DNA of 44,026 nucleotides from Purshia tridentata. Lineage: Eukaryota > Streptophyta > Magnoliopsida > Rosales > Rosaceae. The stretch's first letter is position 1. Each line of letters starts with the position of its first letter. Under the pieces are notes generated by a model. That model was given only the letters and a program-made list of their open reading frames with translations, searched no databases and was not told where the DNA came from. Below are positions 10,099-19,350 of this stretch, in pieces. The translations under genes were made by a program, and so were the position numbers. Where the stretch lies: assembly GCA_003254885.1 (NCBI GenBank), contig QANT01001729.1:1-44026 (forward strand). The letters run 5' to 3'.

Positions 10099-10445
10099 AT
10101 AGTGGAGAGAAATACCATTGAATTGAGGCACACTCAGGAAGGGGGTGGTGCAGCTAGTAATGGACATGCAACTAGTCAAGCTGGGACTAGTGGAAGTCAA
10201 AAGAGGGGACGACCTGGACGCCCTCTGGCTCAGGGCAAAGTGTTTGGCATGACTCAGTACGAGGCTCAGGCTTCACCAGATGTTATCTCAGGTATGTTTG
10301 ATGTTCAATTTCGCGGACGAAATTTCCTTAACGGGGGTAATTTGTGATGACCCATTCCAAAATTTGCTTTGTTAACAAAGTTGTATTTGTTTAGTATCTG
10401 CGTTCTATTAAATTTCGAGGACAAAATTTCTTTAACGGGGTATGT
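10099..10445 (+). pseudogene. LTR-B element: gag C-terminus/protease start fused to the 3' tail
   Basis: An open frame at 10102-10347 reads a Ser/Gly/Arg-rich linker, then KVFGMTQYEAQASPDVISG, the typical Gag-protease junction of Tekay-like Gypsy elements. It then jumps straight to a sequence like the 3' end of the element (FRGRNFLNGG). All of reverse transcriptase, RNase H and integrase is missing. The junction contains CAG followed by GTATGT, a good 5' splice-site sequence. The related inverted element at 14577-14780 has the same text up to that point. A second 3'-tail motif (TTTCGAGGACAAAATTTC) precedes the LTR. Confidence 0.7.
10431..10445 (+). other. polypurine tract region upstream of LTR-B(1)
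   Basis: TTTAACGGGGTATGT lies immediately before the LTR start, after the 'aaatttcgaggacaaaattt' tail that usually precedes the PPT in plant Gypsy elements. It would prime plus-strand synthesis. A similar motif occurs about 100 bases upstream at 10306-10337, so the tail is doubled. Confidence 0.6.
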
Positions 10446-12481
10446 TGTTACAACCCGTCCCTAATTTTCCTTATTGGCGCCATTTAAGTCATTAGGGTGA
10501 ATTTACCAATTTGCCCTCACTTAGGGAAGTTTTGGTTTTGTAAGGGATGTACATTTTAAAAGGGCGGTTCGGCCCAAATTTTTATTTAGTTGTGTAAACT
10601 CGACCTCACGAGCGCGTAGGAAGAAACGGCTCATAATTTGGAGTTACGGTTTAGGAGTTATGCACATTTGAAGTTTAAGGGGGAAATATAAATAGGAAAA
10701 ATAATTTCATTTTTCAAAATAAAAATAAAAAATATGCGTGAATAGTGTCTAGCGATCAAAATCACCATTGCACCTTCCAGCCGCGTGTGGGGGTGCGTGC
10801 AGCATTTGCTGGATGTCAGATTGGTAAGGTTTTGTTCATCTTTTCGTCCTCTTTCCATCCATACCAAAATCATCCCGATCGGACCACTGTGGAGGACGAA
10901 TCGAGCATTGGAAGTTTCGGCTACCGTGAGTTTCAAATCCAAATTCCCGCTTCATCCGACTTCAATTTGGTTTGAATTTTCAAATCGGGGACAAAATTTT
11001 TAGACCGAAATTGGGGTTTTCCGGCCACTTCCGGCTACTTTTTGGACTTGGCCTAGTTGACAAAGTTGTTCCTCTCATTGAGTCCGTCGATTTGGTGTGA
11101 TCAATTTTATTTTTTGGGTTGGTCACTGAAAAAGTCAACTTTCCGATGGATGCCGCCGTTGACCCTGCCGACGCTGCCACGTGTGGCGGTGCTAGACCGG
11201 TCAGTGACCAAAAATGTTTTTTTTCTTGTTTTAGGCTTTTGAGAGCCAATCTGGACCTTACGTTTCTGTACAGAACGATCGGGAGTGTTTTCGAGTGACT
11301 TTTTGAGTCTTGGTTTTTGGTTGGGTAATCGGCGAGGCTTACGTTTTACTCGCCAAGTTTGGGAGTGGATTTTTGGTTTCAAAGTTTGTCTTTTAAATTT
11401 TTTTAAATTGTTTTGAATTTGTTTAAGTATCGATTGAAATTGGTTTGATTGAATAATTCTTTTACTCGCAATGTTTATCTTATGGTATTTTGAGATTGTA
11501 TATGCAATATATTTATGAGAATATTGGTTTATGGTTTTTAAACCACTAGACAGTACTCTGGGGTAAATGGCTAGTTATAAGTCTTTGGGACCCATCGGTT
11601 CACACATATAGGCTTTGGGCCATGTGTCCTGGTGCACTATCTACCCGCGTATTGATAAAGTTAGGAATCTATGCGAATCATTGTGTGTTAGCGTATTGAT
11701 GAAAGTTAGCCATATCTATGTAGGCTTATTTGGCCAACGTGTACTATTGATAGAGAGTTACTGAGTACTACGGTGTGAGTTTTAAGTATTTTGATATACT
11801 GGTAAATATTTTGTGCTACTATTACCTATATTTGATGTTTTAACTTTTGTAAATGTTTGGAACTGTATATGCATTTCTAGTATTCTGAAATTATACATAG
11901 TATAATTATGAGAGTTTTTGATTTATAACGGGTAGGACTCGGAATTTGTGGTTTGATATTATATTTTTTGCAAGTTGGTTTTAAAATTGGGGAATTCGAA
12001 AGACAAGTTCTATGTTGATATAGTTATGTTGAAAAAAAAAAATGTGTTTAAATTATTTTTGTTCATTCACTGAGTTTTATCTCATAGTTTTGCGTTTTAA
12101 ATGTTCCCCCTAGGTGACAAGGATCCCTTTTGTGCATCTTGAGCATCGAGCCACTTCTGCGTCTTCTGACATCCGAGACTATGTAGGCATAGTCTCATTT
12201 ATTTATTTTAGTTATTTATTTTCTTTCGGTTGACATACTTCTTTTAGATATGCTTTGAGGTCACCTTGAGGTGACCACTTTGGGATTGTATGGATTTTAT
12301 CTTTTTGTTGGAATTGTTTTTTTGGATTTTAGTTGAGTTATAACAGGGCATATCTTGTTTTTGGGGTAAGGCATTTTATAAAGGAGATGTTGTCAAATTT
12401 TCGATAAGATCGGGGCCCATGTCGAGAGATGTGGCGTCTCCACAGGGTCGTCTCGAGGTAAACCCCGGGGCAGTCCTGTCA
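10446..12481 (+). repeat. LTR-B(1), 2.04 kb, flanked by PPT on the left and PBS on the right
   Basis: It starts TGTTACAACCCGTCCC and ends CCCCGGGGCAGTCCTGTCA. The 5' half is clearly homologous to the inverted LTR at 12684-14324. It contains the header of the hairpin module (GTCTTTGGGACCCATC at about 11580) but not the repeat units. The left neighbour is an element 3' tail and the right neighbour a PBS plus gag start, so this LTR serves as 3' LTR to one side and 5' LTR to the other. Confidence 0.85.
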
Positions 12482-12484
12482 ACT

Positions 12485-12496
12485 TGGTATCAGAGC
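12485..12496 (+). other. primer-binding site, initiator tRNA-Met type
   Basis: TGGTATCAGAGC sits three bases after the LTR-B end. It is complementary to the 3' end of initiator tRNA-Met, the usual primer of many plant Gypsy elements. Confidence 0.9.
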
Positions 12497-12571
12497 ATTA
12501 GGTTTTAGGTTTTGTAAACTTCGTACCTAGTGTGCATCCATTCTAAATTCTGAGTTTTTTTTTCAAACTTT

Positions 12572-12683
12572 ATGACTCGACATGGACATGGACGTGAACA
12601 TGAACGTGGACGTGGTCGTGGGGTGGGGTAACTCGATCACCACGCCACCTTCGCCACCATTAGAGGAGGTTGGTGACAATATG
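12572..12683 (+). pseudogene. gag N-terminus of the LTR-B element, truncated
   Basis: The ATG at 12572 opens MTRHGHGREHERGRGRG, an Arg/Gly/His-rich gag start like that of Tekay-type elements (MPPRRGRGRG style). A frameshift follows after about 18 codons, and the sequence stops at 12683, where an inverted LTR begins. The rest of gag and pol from this element is absent from the window. Confidence 0.6.
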
Positions 12684-14324
12684 TGACAGGACCGCCCCGG
12701 AGTTGACCCCGAGACGACCCTGTGGGGGCGTCACGTCTCACGACATGGGCCTAAAACCTCGGGCACGTGACAAACATTAAAACTAAAACCTTTACTCTTT
12801 GCCTGAAACTATGAGCCATGAACAATAAATCCTTTATTCAAATTAGCTATAATTCAAAAAAACATTTACATAAAACCAAAGTATAAAACAAAGTTTCTAA
12901 AACACAGGTGGTCCCACTGCCTCGTCTTCCCAATACTGTCTCCTCAGCCTGCTTAACCTGCAAAACAAACCCTGCACTCAACCAAAGGTGCACCGGGTTT
13001 AAACACAAACCCGGTAAGCTCACTAGAGCTCGTATGAGTGAAAACTTACTAAATATCTTAACAATAAATCAGTAATAATCAATTACAAAACCGATTTAAA
13101 ACCTCNAAAGACCTATAACCAGCCATTTACCCCCAGGTACTGTCCAGTGGTTGAAAAAAAAACCATAAACCAATATTCTCATAAACATATTACATATAAA
13201 ATCTCAAAATACCACAAGATAAACATTTTGAATAAAATATTTATTCAATCAATCCAATTTCAATCGATACTTAAACAAATTCAAATAATTTTAAAACATT
13301 TAAAAGACAACTTTGAAATTAAAAATCCACTCACAAACTTGGCGAGCAAAACGTAAGCCTCGACGATCACCCAACTAGCGGCCAACACCCAAAACTTCCC
13401 CGAAAACACTTCCGATCGTCCTGTACAAACACGTAAGGTCCAAGTTGGTTCCCAAAAGCCTTTAATAAGGAAAAGAACATTTTTTGGTCACTGACCGGTC
13501 CAGCACCGCCGCACGTGCGGCGCCGGCGGTGGTCAACGGCGGCGGCCACCGGAAAGTTGACTTTTTCAGTGACCAACCCAGAAAATATAATTGACCATAT
13601 CGAATCGATGGGCTCGACGAGAGGAACAATTTTGTCAACTGGGCTGAGTCCAAAAAGTGGGCGGAAGTGGCCGGAAAACCCCAATTTCAGTCTGAAAATT
13701 CAAACCTATACAAAAAATTACAAATCATACATGGTTGGAAAGCTTGAAGTGTGAGGATTTCAGAAAGGTAAGAATCGAACCAAATCGAGGTCAGACGAAG
13801 CAGGAATTTGGATTTGAAACTCATGGTAGCCGAAATTTCCAGGGCTCGATTCGTCGTCCACAGTGGTCCGATCGGGACAATTTGGACATGGATGGAAAGA
13901 GAATGAAGAGGCGAACAAAACCCAACCAACCAAAAGTCCAGAATATGTTGCACGCGCTTCCACGCGCGGCTGGGACGTGCGACGGCGATTCTGATCGCCA
14001 GACACTATTCACGCGTGAATTTTGAATTTTTTTTCGAAAAATGAAATTATTTTTCCTATTTATATTTTCCCCCTCAAACTTCAAACGCGCATAACTCTTA
14101 TATGAGCGAATTGGGTCAAAACACCAAATTATGAGCCGTTTCTTCCTACGTGCTCGTGAGGTCAATCTCTACGTAACCATATAAAAATTTGGGTCAAAAC
14201 ACTCTTTTAAAAATATACGTCCCTTGCAAAACCAAAACTTCCCTAAGTGAGGGCAAATTGGTAAATTCACCTCAAAGACTTTAAATGATGATCCAATAAG
14301 GAAAAGTAGGGACGGGTCGTAACA
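12684..14324 (-). repeat. LTR-B'(3'): mosaic LTR, 1.64 kb, with an assembly gap
   Basis: On the minus strand it begins TGTTACGACCCGTCCC like LTR-B and is homologous to LTR-B(1) through about 13107. From 13105 down to about 12750 it instead matches the 3' third of LTR-A (the 'gagctctagtgagcttac' and 'cgggcacgtg' segments). It ends with the LTR-B terminus CGGTCCTGTCA. The N at 13106 lies exactly at the B-to-A switch, where the hairpin module would be. The second A-to-B switch near 12750 is gap-free and is repeated in the other LTR. Confidence 0.8.
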
Positions 14325-14400
14325 TCATTTTTGGGGTGTTTGATCAGTTACCTTGAAGCTGTTTGATACGGGTCGTAACAACATACCCCCATTAAAGAAA
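14325..14400 (-). other. duplicated LTR head and polypurine tract
   Basis: On the minus strand a PPT-like TTTCTTTAATGGGGGTATGT (14381-14400) is followed by TGTTACGACCCGTATC (14366-14380) and about 40 unrelated bases. The true LTR start, TGTTACGACCCGTCCC, then follows at 14324. So 56 bases with a second LTR-like start lie between PPT and LTR. It may be an LTR end scar or a misprimed plus-strand start. Confidence 0.55.
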
Positions 14401-14576
14401 TTTTGTCCTCGAAATTTAAAAGAACGCAGATGCTAAACAAACACAACACTGTCAACAGAGCAAATTTTGGAACGGGTCATTACACCTTACATCATGACCC
14501 TCTAGATCTATGACACGTGGACAAAAATTTACAGACTCAATAACAAACATTTAGTTCAACAAGCATAGTAAATGAA

Positions 14577-14780
14577 CTAGAATAGAAAACGAACTCGAAA
14601 TTGAACATCAAACATACCTGAGATAACATGTGGTGAAACCTGAGCTTCCTGCTGAGTCATGCCAAACACTCTACCCTGAGCCGGAGGGCGTCTAGGTCGT
14701 CCCTTCTGCTGACTTCCACTAGTCTTAGCCTGACTAGCTGCACGTCCATTACTAGCTGCACCAACCGTGGTGTTATCCAT
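14577..14780 (-). pseudogene. Gag-protease junction remnant of the non-autonomous element
   Basis: A 67-residue frame contains GRAASQAKTSGSQQKGRP and then GRVFGMTQQEAQVSPHVISG, the same Gag-protease linker as at 10102-10347. It ends shortly after ISGMFDVQF. In this copy the DNA after that point is noncoding and about 100 bases longer than in the plus copy before a TGTAATGACCCGTTCC motif. No protease active site follows. This is a relic, not a gene. Confidence 0.65.
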
Positions 14781-15414
14781 ACCTATGGGTTATGGGCCCA
14801 CCACGCTTCCGCTGCGCAACTCTGAACAACGTTGAAAGCCAACGACAACTGACTGTAAGTTGGTAAAAAGTGGCCTAAAACTCGAGAAAAAGCACTAAAG
14901 TACAACCCTGAATGTCTGTAAGGCAACAACCTAGGTCCCACCTAGCTACTTCCTTAGTAAGTCTGCCACTTCGTAAGCTAAACTCACTAGGGTGAAACTA
15001 TTCTACTCACTACACTCCCTTTTCCAAACCTAGCTAATTCTGTTCTCACTGAACAACTTTACCAACTGTCAAACTTTTCTTAACTAACTTCCAACTCTGC
15101 TGAACTTGCTGAGGAGCAGGAAAGACGATGGCAGTGCGAGGGACACATCTAACAACTTTCTCAAAACACTTTCATGGCTCACATCAAAACATTTTTCTGA
15201 AAATACTTTGGAAATCATTTCTTTTTCAAACTTGCTTTACTGAAACTGTGGTTTTTCCCTGACTTTCTTTCCTCTGTAACATCACCTTTCCAGCTCCGGG
15301 CGGTGTGGGGATCACTCACTTCACCTCACCTGGTAGCTTGCCACTGCCCCGCAGCCGCCCACATCAGGGTCTTGGTCCATGGGTCTTGCAATCCACACAC
15401 TTCCGGCCGGTCTA
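14781..15414 (-). other. internal noncoding region of the non-autonomous element
   Basis: About 630 bases between PBS and the gag remnant, with no recognisable domain. It should correspond to the 5' untranslated leader plus most of gag, deleted or decayed. Confidence 0.5.
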
Positions 15415-15426
15415 GCTCTGATACCA
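15415..15426 (-). other. primer-binding site, initiator tRNA-Met type
   Basis: TGGTATCAGAGC on the minus strand, three bases from the LTR end at 15430. It is identical to the site of LTR-B(1) and fixes the orientation of this element. Confidence 0.9.
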
Positions 15427-15429
15427 AGT

Positions 15430-15687
15430 TGACAGGACCGCCCCGGAGTTGACCCCGAGACGACCCTATGGGGGCGCCACGTCTCACGACATGGGCCTCG
15501 ACCCTCGGGCACGTGACAAACATTAAAACTAAAACCTTTACTCTTTGCCTGAAACTATGAGCCATGAACAATAAATCCTTTATTCAAATCAGCTGTAATT
15601 CACAAAAAAAATATTTACATAAAACCAAAGTATAAAACAAAGTTTCTAAAGCACAGGTGGTCCCACTGCCTCGTCTTCTCAATACTA
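15430..15687 (-). repeat. LTR-B'(5'): truncated 5' LTR
   Basis: About 255 bases match the start of the LTR at 12684 almost perfectly, including the B-type terminus, the 'gggcacgtgac' A-type segment and 'ggtggtcccactgcctcgtc'. It breaks off after 'cttctcaatact'; the other copy continues into 'gtctcctcagcctgc'. Confidence 0.85.
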
Positions 15688-15759
15688 ATTTACATAAAAC
15701 CAAAGTATAAAACAAAGTTTCTATGGGCGAAAAGAGATTTATGGGCGAAAAGAGATTTA
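15613..15759. repeat. direct duplications at the LTR break
   Basis: A 36-base segment at 15613-15648 is repeated exactly at 15688-15723. Directly after it an 18-base unit (TGGGCGAAAAGAGATTTA) occurs twice in tandem, 15724-15741 and 15742-15759. The duplications sit exactly where the truncated LTR ends and before the LTR-D fragment begins. Confidence 0.85.
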
Positions 15760-15770
15760 TGGAAAAAGGC

Positions 15771-16711
15771 TTTTCAAACCACCCTTCGCAGTACCCTTCA
15801 GGTTATCAGATTATATAGGTCTTTGGGACCCATCACGGCACACACATAGGCTTTGGGCCGTGTGTCGGGATGCTTTGCCCTTTGGGGGCGGCCCTGCATG
15901 CACGTACGGCAGGATATTGGCCCTGCATGCGTACGGCAGGTCGTAGGTCCTGCGCATGTACGGCAGGATTATTGGCCCTGTATGCGTACGGCAGGGTGTG
16001 GGCCCTGCGCATGTACGGCAGGTTCGGTGGGTAACTGTTGGGTGTGAGGTTTCTTTATCGAAACAGTTTACAAAATAATTCTTACTTAATACAAGTTTCA
16101 GTTCTTATTTAATATTTTGGGAGGTTGACCAATTTTATCAATTTATCATAGTTTTCAAACGGATTTCAGATGCGGAATTTTAGAACAAAGTTTTCAGTGG
16201 CTTTTACGACAGTGATTTTAAAACTGGGGGATTTCAAGGAAAGTTTGTGAAATTCTAAGGAATTTGAAAGTAAAAGTTTATAAATACCTATTTTGGTTTA
16301 TGTCCACTCACTGAGGTAACTCATTAGTTTTATCCTTTTTATTGTTTTAATTTTCCCACAGGTTGTAGCGGTGGAACGGTCGAGCCAAAGACGTCGAGGC
16401 ACTCTTGGGAAGTTGTGAAATCGTAGGAACTAGTTACTCTTGTAAATTTCATCTTCTTAGTAAATTTGTAGCGCGGCTCTGATAACCTAATGAAAACTTA
16501 AGTAATTGGTTTTGAGATTTGGGTCGGAGACCCTTTGGATTGTGGTAGAAGAGCTATGGTACTTAGAAGTGTTTTCTTGCAGGTCTCCGGAGAAAGGGTT
16601 CGTCCAATTTCAGGGGAGGTTCTGCCGAAATTTCGGTAGAATTTTCCTTGATATTGGATGCCCGCAGGATCACTCCGGGTTCCAGGGTGGAATTCGGGGA
16701 GGGTCCTGTCA
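15771..16711 (+). repeat. LTR-D(1): 3' third of a long LTR
   Basis: It aligns with the 3' parts of LTR-D at 31040-31990 (inverted) and 38481-38921: TTTCAAACCACCCT, the hairpin array, then GTAGCGGTGGAACGGTCGAG, TCTGCCGAAATTTCGGTAG and the terminus GGGTCCTGTCA. The 5' two thirds are missing. On the right it abuts the Helitron relic. Confidence 0.8.
15819..16024 (+). repeat. hairpin minisatellite array in LTR-D(1)
   Basis: The header GGTCTTTGGGACCCATC (15819) and CCCTTTGGGGGC are followed by five 27-28-bp units with CCTGC...GCAGG arms, such as CCTGCGCATGTACGGCAGG. The arms are kept while the loop varies (ATGCGTACG, GCATGTACG, ATGCACGTACG). Confidence 0.85.
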
Positions 16712-16734
16712 TTTATGATGCATTTTTAAAGGGT

Positions 16735-17990
16735 AATAAAAATGCCAATGATTTAGGATAGAAAGTTATATTACCATCCTCATACACGTAAGTGCTAGAT
16801 ATATGATTAACAATTACCAAGATGATATGACAATTTGTAGGCATTATGGTAACCTTGATATGTTTATTACTTTTACTTGCAATGTCAAATTATGGTCATA
16901 AAATTGTTAGAGAACTTCATGGAAAACCTGGTTATAAGTCAGAAGATAGGCTTGATATAATTGCTAGAATATTCACAGTCAAAGTCAATAATATGATTAT
17001 ATAAAACCATGAAAGCCTTTTGGGGAGACTGCATCAGGTTAGTTTCCTTAAAAAGAGTTTTTCCTTTGCTAACTTTTTTTTTAAAAAATAAAAAATCAAG
17101 TTACTAAGTTCTTTTTTCTATTCATAGTATTAAACAAAAGTTAGCACAATTGAATTTCAAAATAGAGGATTGCCTCATTGTCATCTTCTCATCTAGCTGA
17201 AATAAAATTACAATTCATTCTCTGTAGCTTATAGTGATTTTATAATTTTGGCTAATTGCTAGATAAAACTATAGACCCAACGCTTTATGATGTTGTGAAT
17301 CAATTCATGATCCATGGTCCTTGTGGCCATTTAAATCATAATTCTCCTTGCATGCAAGGAGGCAAATGTTCTAAATATTTTCTAAAACAATATAAGAGTG
17401 AAATAGTTTTTAAAAAATATGGTTTTCATATATATAGGCGTTGCGACAATCCTAATAAATTTTTGCTAAAAATTGGAATTAAAGTCGATAACAGTTTTGA
17501 TTGTGCCTTATAATTGAGACTTATTATTAAGGTATAATGCTCATATAAATGTTGAACCATGTCTCAATAAGTGCTTATAAATTACCTTTTTAAATACACT
17601 AATAAGGGTTTGGATAGAGCTAGAGTGATAATCAAAGACAAACCTAAAGATGAAATACTAACTTATCTCAACTGTAGATATATCATCACCATATGAGGCT
17701 CCATGGAAATTATTTTAATTTCCTATTCATTCTAAGGAACCTACCATTGAACGATTCCCTATACACATGCCTTTAGAGGAAAATGTTATTTTCAATGAAG
17801 ATCAATCACTTCATTTAATTCCCCGTTAAGAAATTTTTCAGAATACAATGTTAACCAGCTTATTTCAAGCAAATAAAATTTATCCTAAGGCATGAAACTT
17901 AACTTATTCTAAATGTTCTTCAAAATTTGTATATGACTCTCAAAACAAACTTTGGAAACCTAAACAAAAGGCAAATGTACAAAATAAAAA
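16735..17990 (+). pseudogene. Helitron Rep (helitron-like N) domain, decayed
   Basis: Translated through frameshifts, the plus strand reads VILPSSYT, then RYMINNYQDDMTICRHYG, LDMFITFTCN, RELHGKPGYKSEDRLDIIAR, IEFQNRGLPHCHLL (17150-17190), DKTIDPTLYDVVNQFMIHGP with CGHLNHNSPCMQGGKCSKY (17256-17380), YRRCDNPNKF, and later YLFKYTNKGLDRAR and YLNCRYI. This is the Rep/HUH endonuclease domain of plant Helitron RepHel proteins. The two HUH histidines (PHCH) are at 17176-17178 and 17182-17184. The segment 17027-17125 between GRLHQ and the HUH part starts GTTAGT and ends near TTCATAG, like an intron. The helicase domain is absent. Dead copy. Confidence 0.85.
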
Positions 17991-19289
17991 AAGAAGCGAG
18001 TTGCAATTTTTATACAAAACTGCGGGTACAAAAAGAAAATTGATAAAAATAAAGTCCTAAGTAATTAATAGCTAAAGTAATTTAACAAGTCCTAACTAAT
18101 AAATTCAAATCGCTAGATTTAACTAGGAAGATATGAAAGCATCTAATTCTACCAATGAAGGCATAACACTAAAAGAAATCAAGCCACCAAGATATTACAT
18201 GAATTGCGAGCATATATCCATTCAGATGCTTGAACAGTAATATATTCATTCATTTCATGAAGTTTTTTTTTTGGTACTGTAAAAATCTTTTAAAGACTTT
18301 TTAACAAACATCTGTAACCTTTAAAAGAAATATATTGAGAAATCATACACCCATGTATTAAAATAATAAACCAGGACAAATACAGTACCTCTCCATTGCA
18401 AAATGAGTTAGGTAGATGGCAGTAAGATGAATGTCATTCGTGGGACTAAATGGTTGAACATCACATATATCATCCAGACCAAGAACTGCATCAGCATGTT
18501 CATAAGTCAAAATAATCTTCAGTTGATACAACAATTAGTTATAATACTCTTAGTAATTACAAGCTTTCAAGTATCAAACAATATATTGAAGAACCAAGGA
18601 GACACGGTCATTGCACAATACCTTGCTCCTTTAGTTCAAATTCCAATTGTTTTCTTATTTTTACTCTCACATTTCCTCTCTCAAGTTTCAACTAACTCAC
18701 TCTTATCTTCTAACTCCAACCCATTTTCCCTTTCTCTTTCCATCCCCAACTCTTGCCATGTTGCACACCATCATGTTTATAGGAGCCTTCTAGTGCACAA
18801 GAATTCAAAGTACATGAAAAACTACAATGACAATTAGTGATTGCTCCTAAAATTATAGTCAATAGAAGAAAACAACCAACATTTACTAGTTATTTTCGTT
18901 CAACTTATCATATTCACAAGACAATGTTTTCTTAGAAAAGAAAAAGTTAGAGTTTGAAAGACAAATTTATATAAAAGCCCAAATGGCTTGAACTTCATTC
19001 TTAAACATTAGCCATCCACCGTTAAAGAATTTGCTCCACATTTCATAAAAAACTAAAATAAAATCCTCAAACTATGTAGAAATTATACCTCCTCACATCA
19101 AGAGTGTTCACCATGCTCTTAAAGAATGAAAACAACCGCTTTCAACCAAGCATCCTTTGGAAATTATAGCAAACACATCCTAATTTCAATTTCCAAACAA
19201 CAAAAATTAAACTTTCAAAATAATCATAATCCAAAAAAACTAAATGAACAATCATTTCAAATACCCTAAAAACCCAAAAGCCCAATTAC
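17991..19289. other. AT-rich DNA without a recognised gene; includes the RPT2 intron side
   Basis: No coding domain was recognised on either strand. The right end (about 18900-19289), read on the minus strand, begins GTAATTGGG and is T-rich, as expected for the intron that follows the RPT2 exon. A 136-residue open frame at 18427-18837 is low-complexity and hydrophobic and matches nothing known to me. Confidence 0.4.
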
Positions 19290-19350
19290 CTCATTGTGCA
19301 TCAAAATAGCACAGCCAGGATCTAGTTGGTCCTTATCGACAAACAACAGA

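Larger units (their letters stand above)
12684..15723 (-). mobile_element. non-autonomous long-LTR retrotransposon, deleted
   Basis: On the minus strand the order is truncated 5' LTR (15687-15430), PBS (15426-15415), about 1.0 kb of internal DNA, PPT (near 14390) and 3' LTR (14324-12684). The two LTR ends agree closely over their first 250 bases. The internal region carries only the Gag-protease junction and no pol, so movement would need enzymes from another copy. The left flank is ATATG; the matching target-site duplication on the right is lost with the truncated LTR. Confidence 0.8.

Noticed and set aside
18427-18837. 136-residue open frame
   Set aside because: Low-complexity, hydrophobic, AT-rich, with no recognised domain or gene context. 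The ATG and stop appear to be chance.
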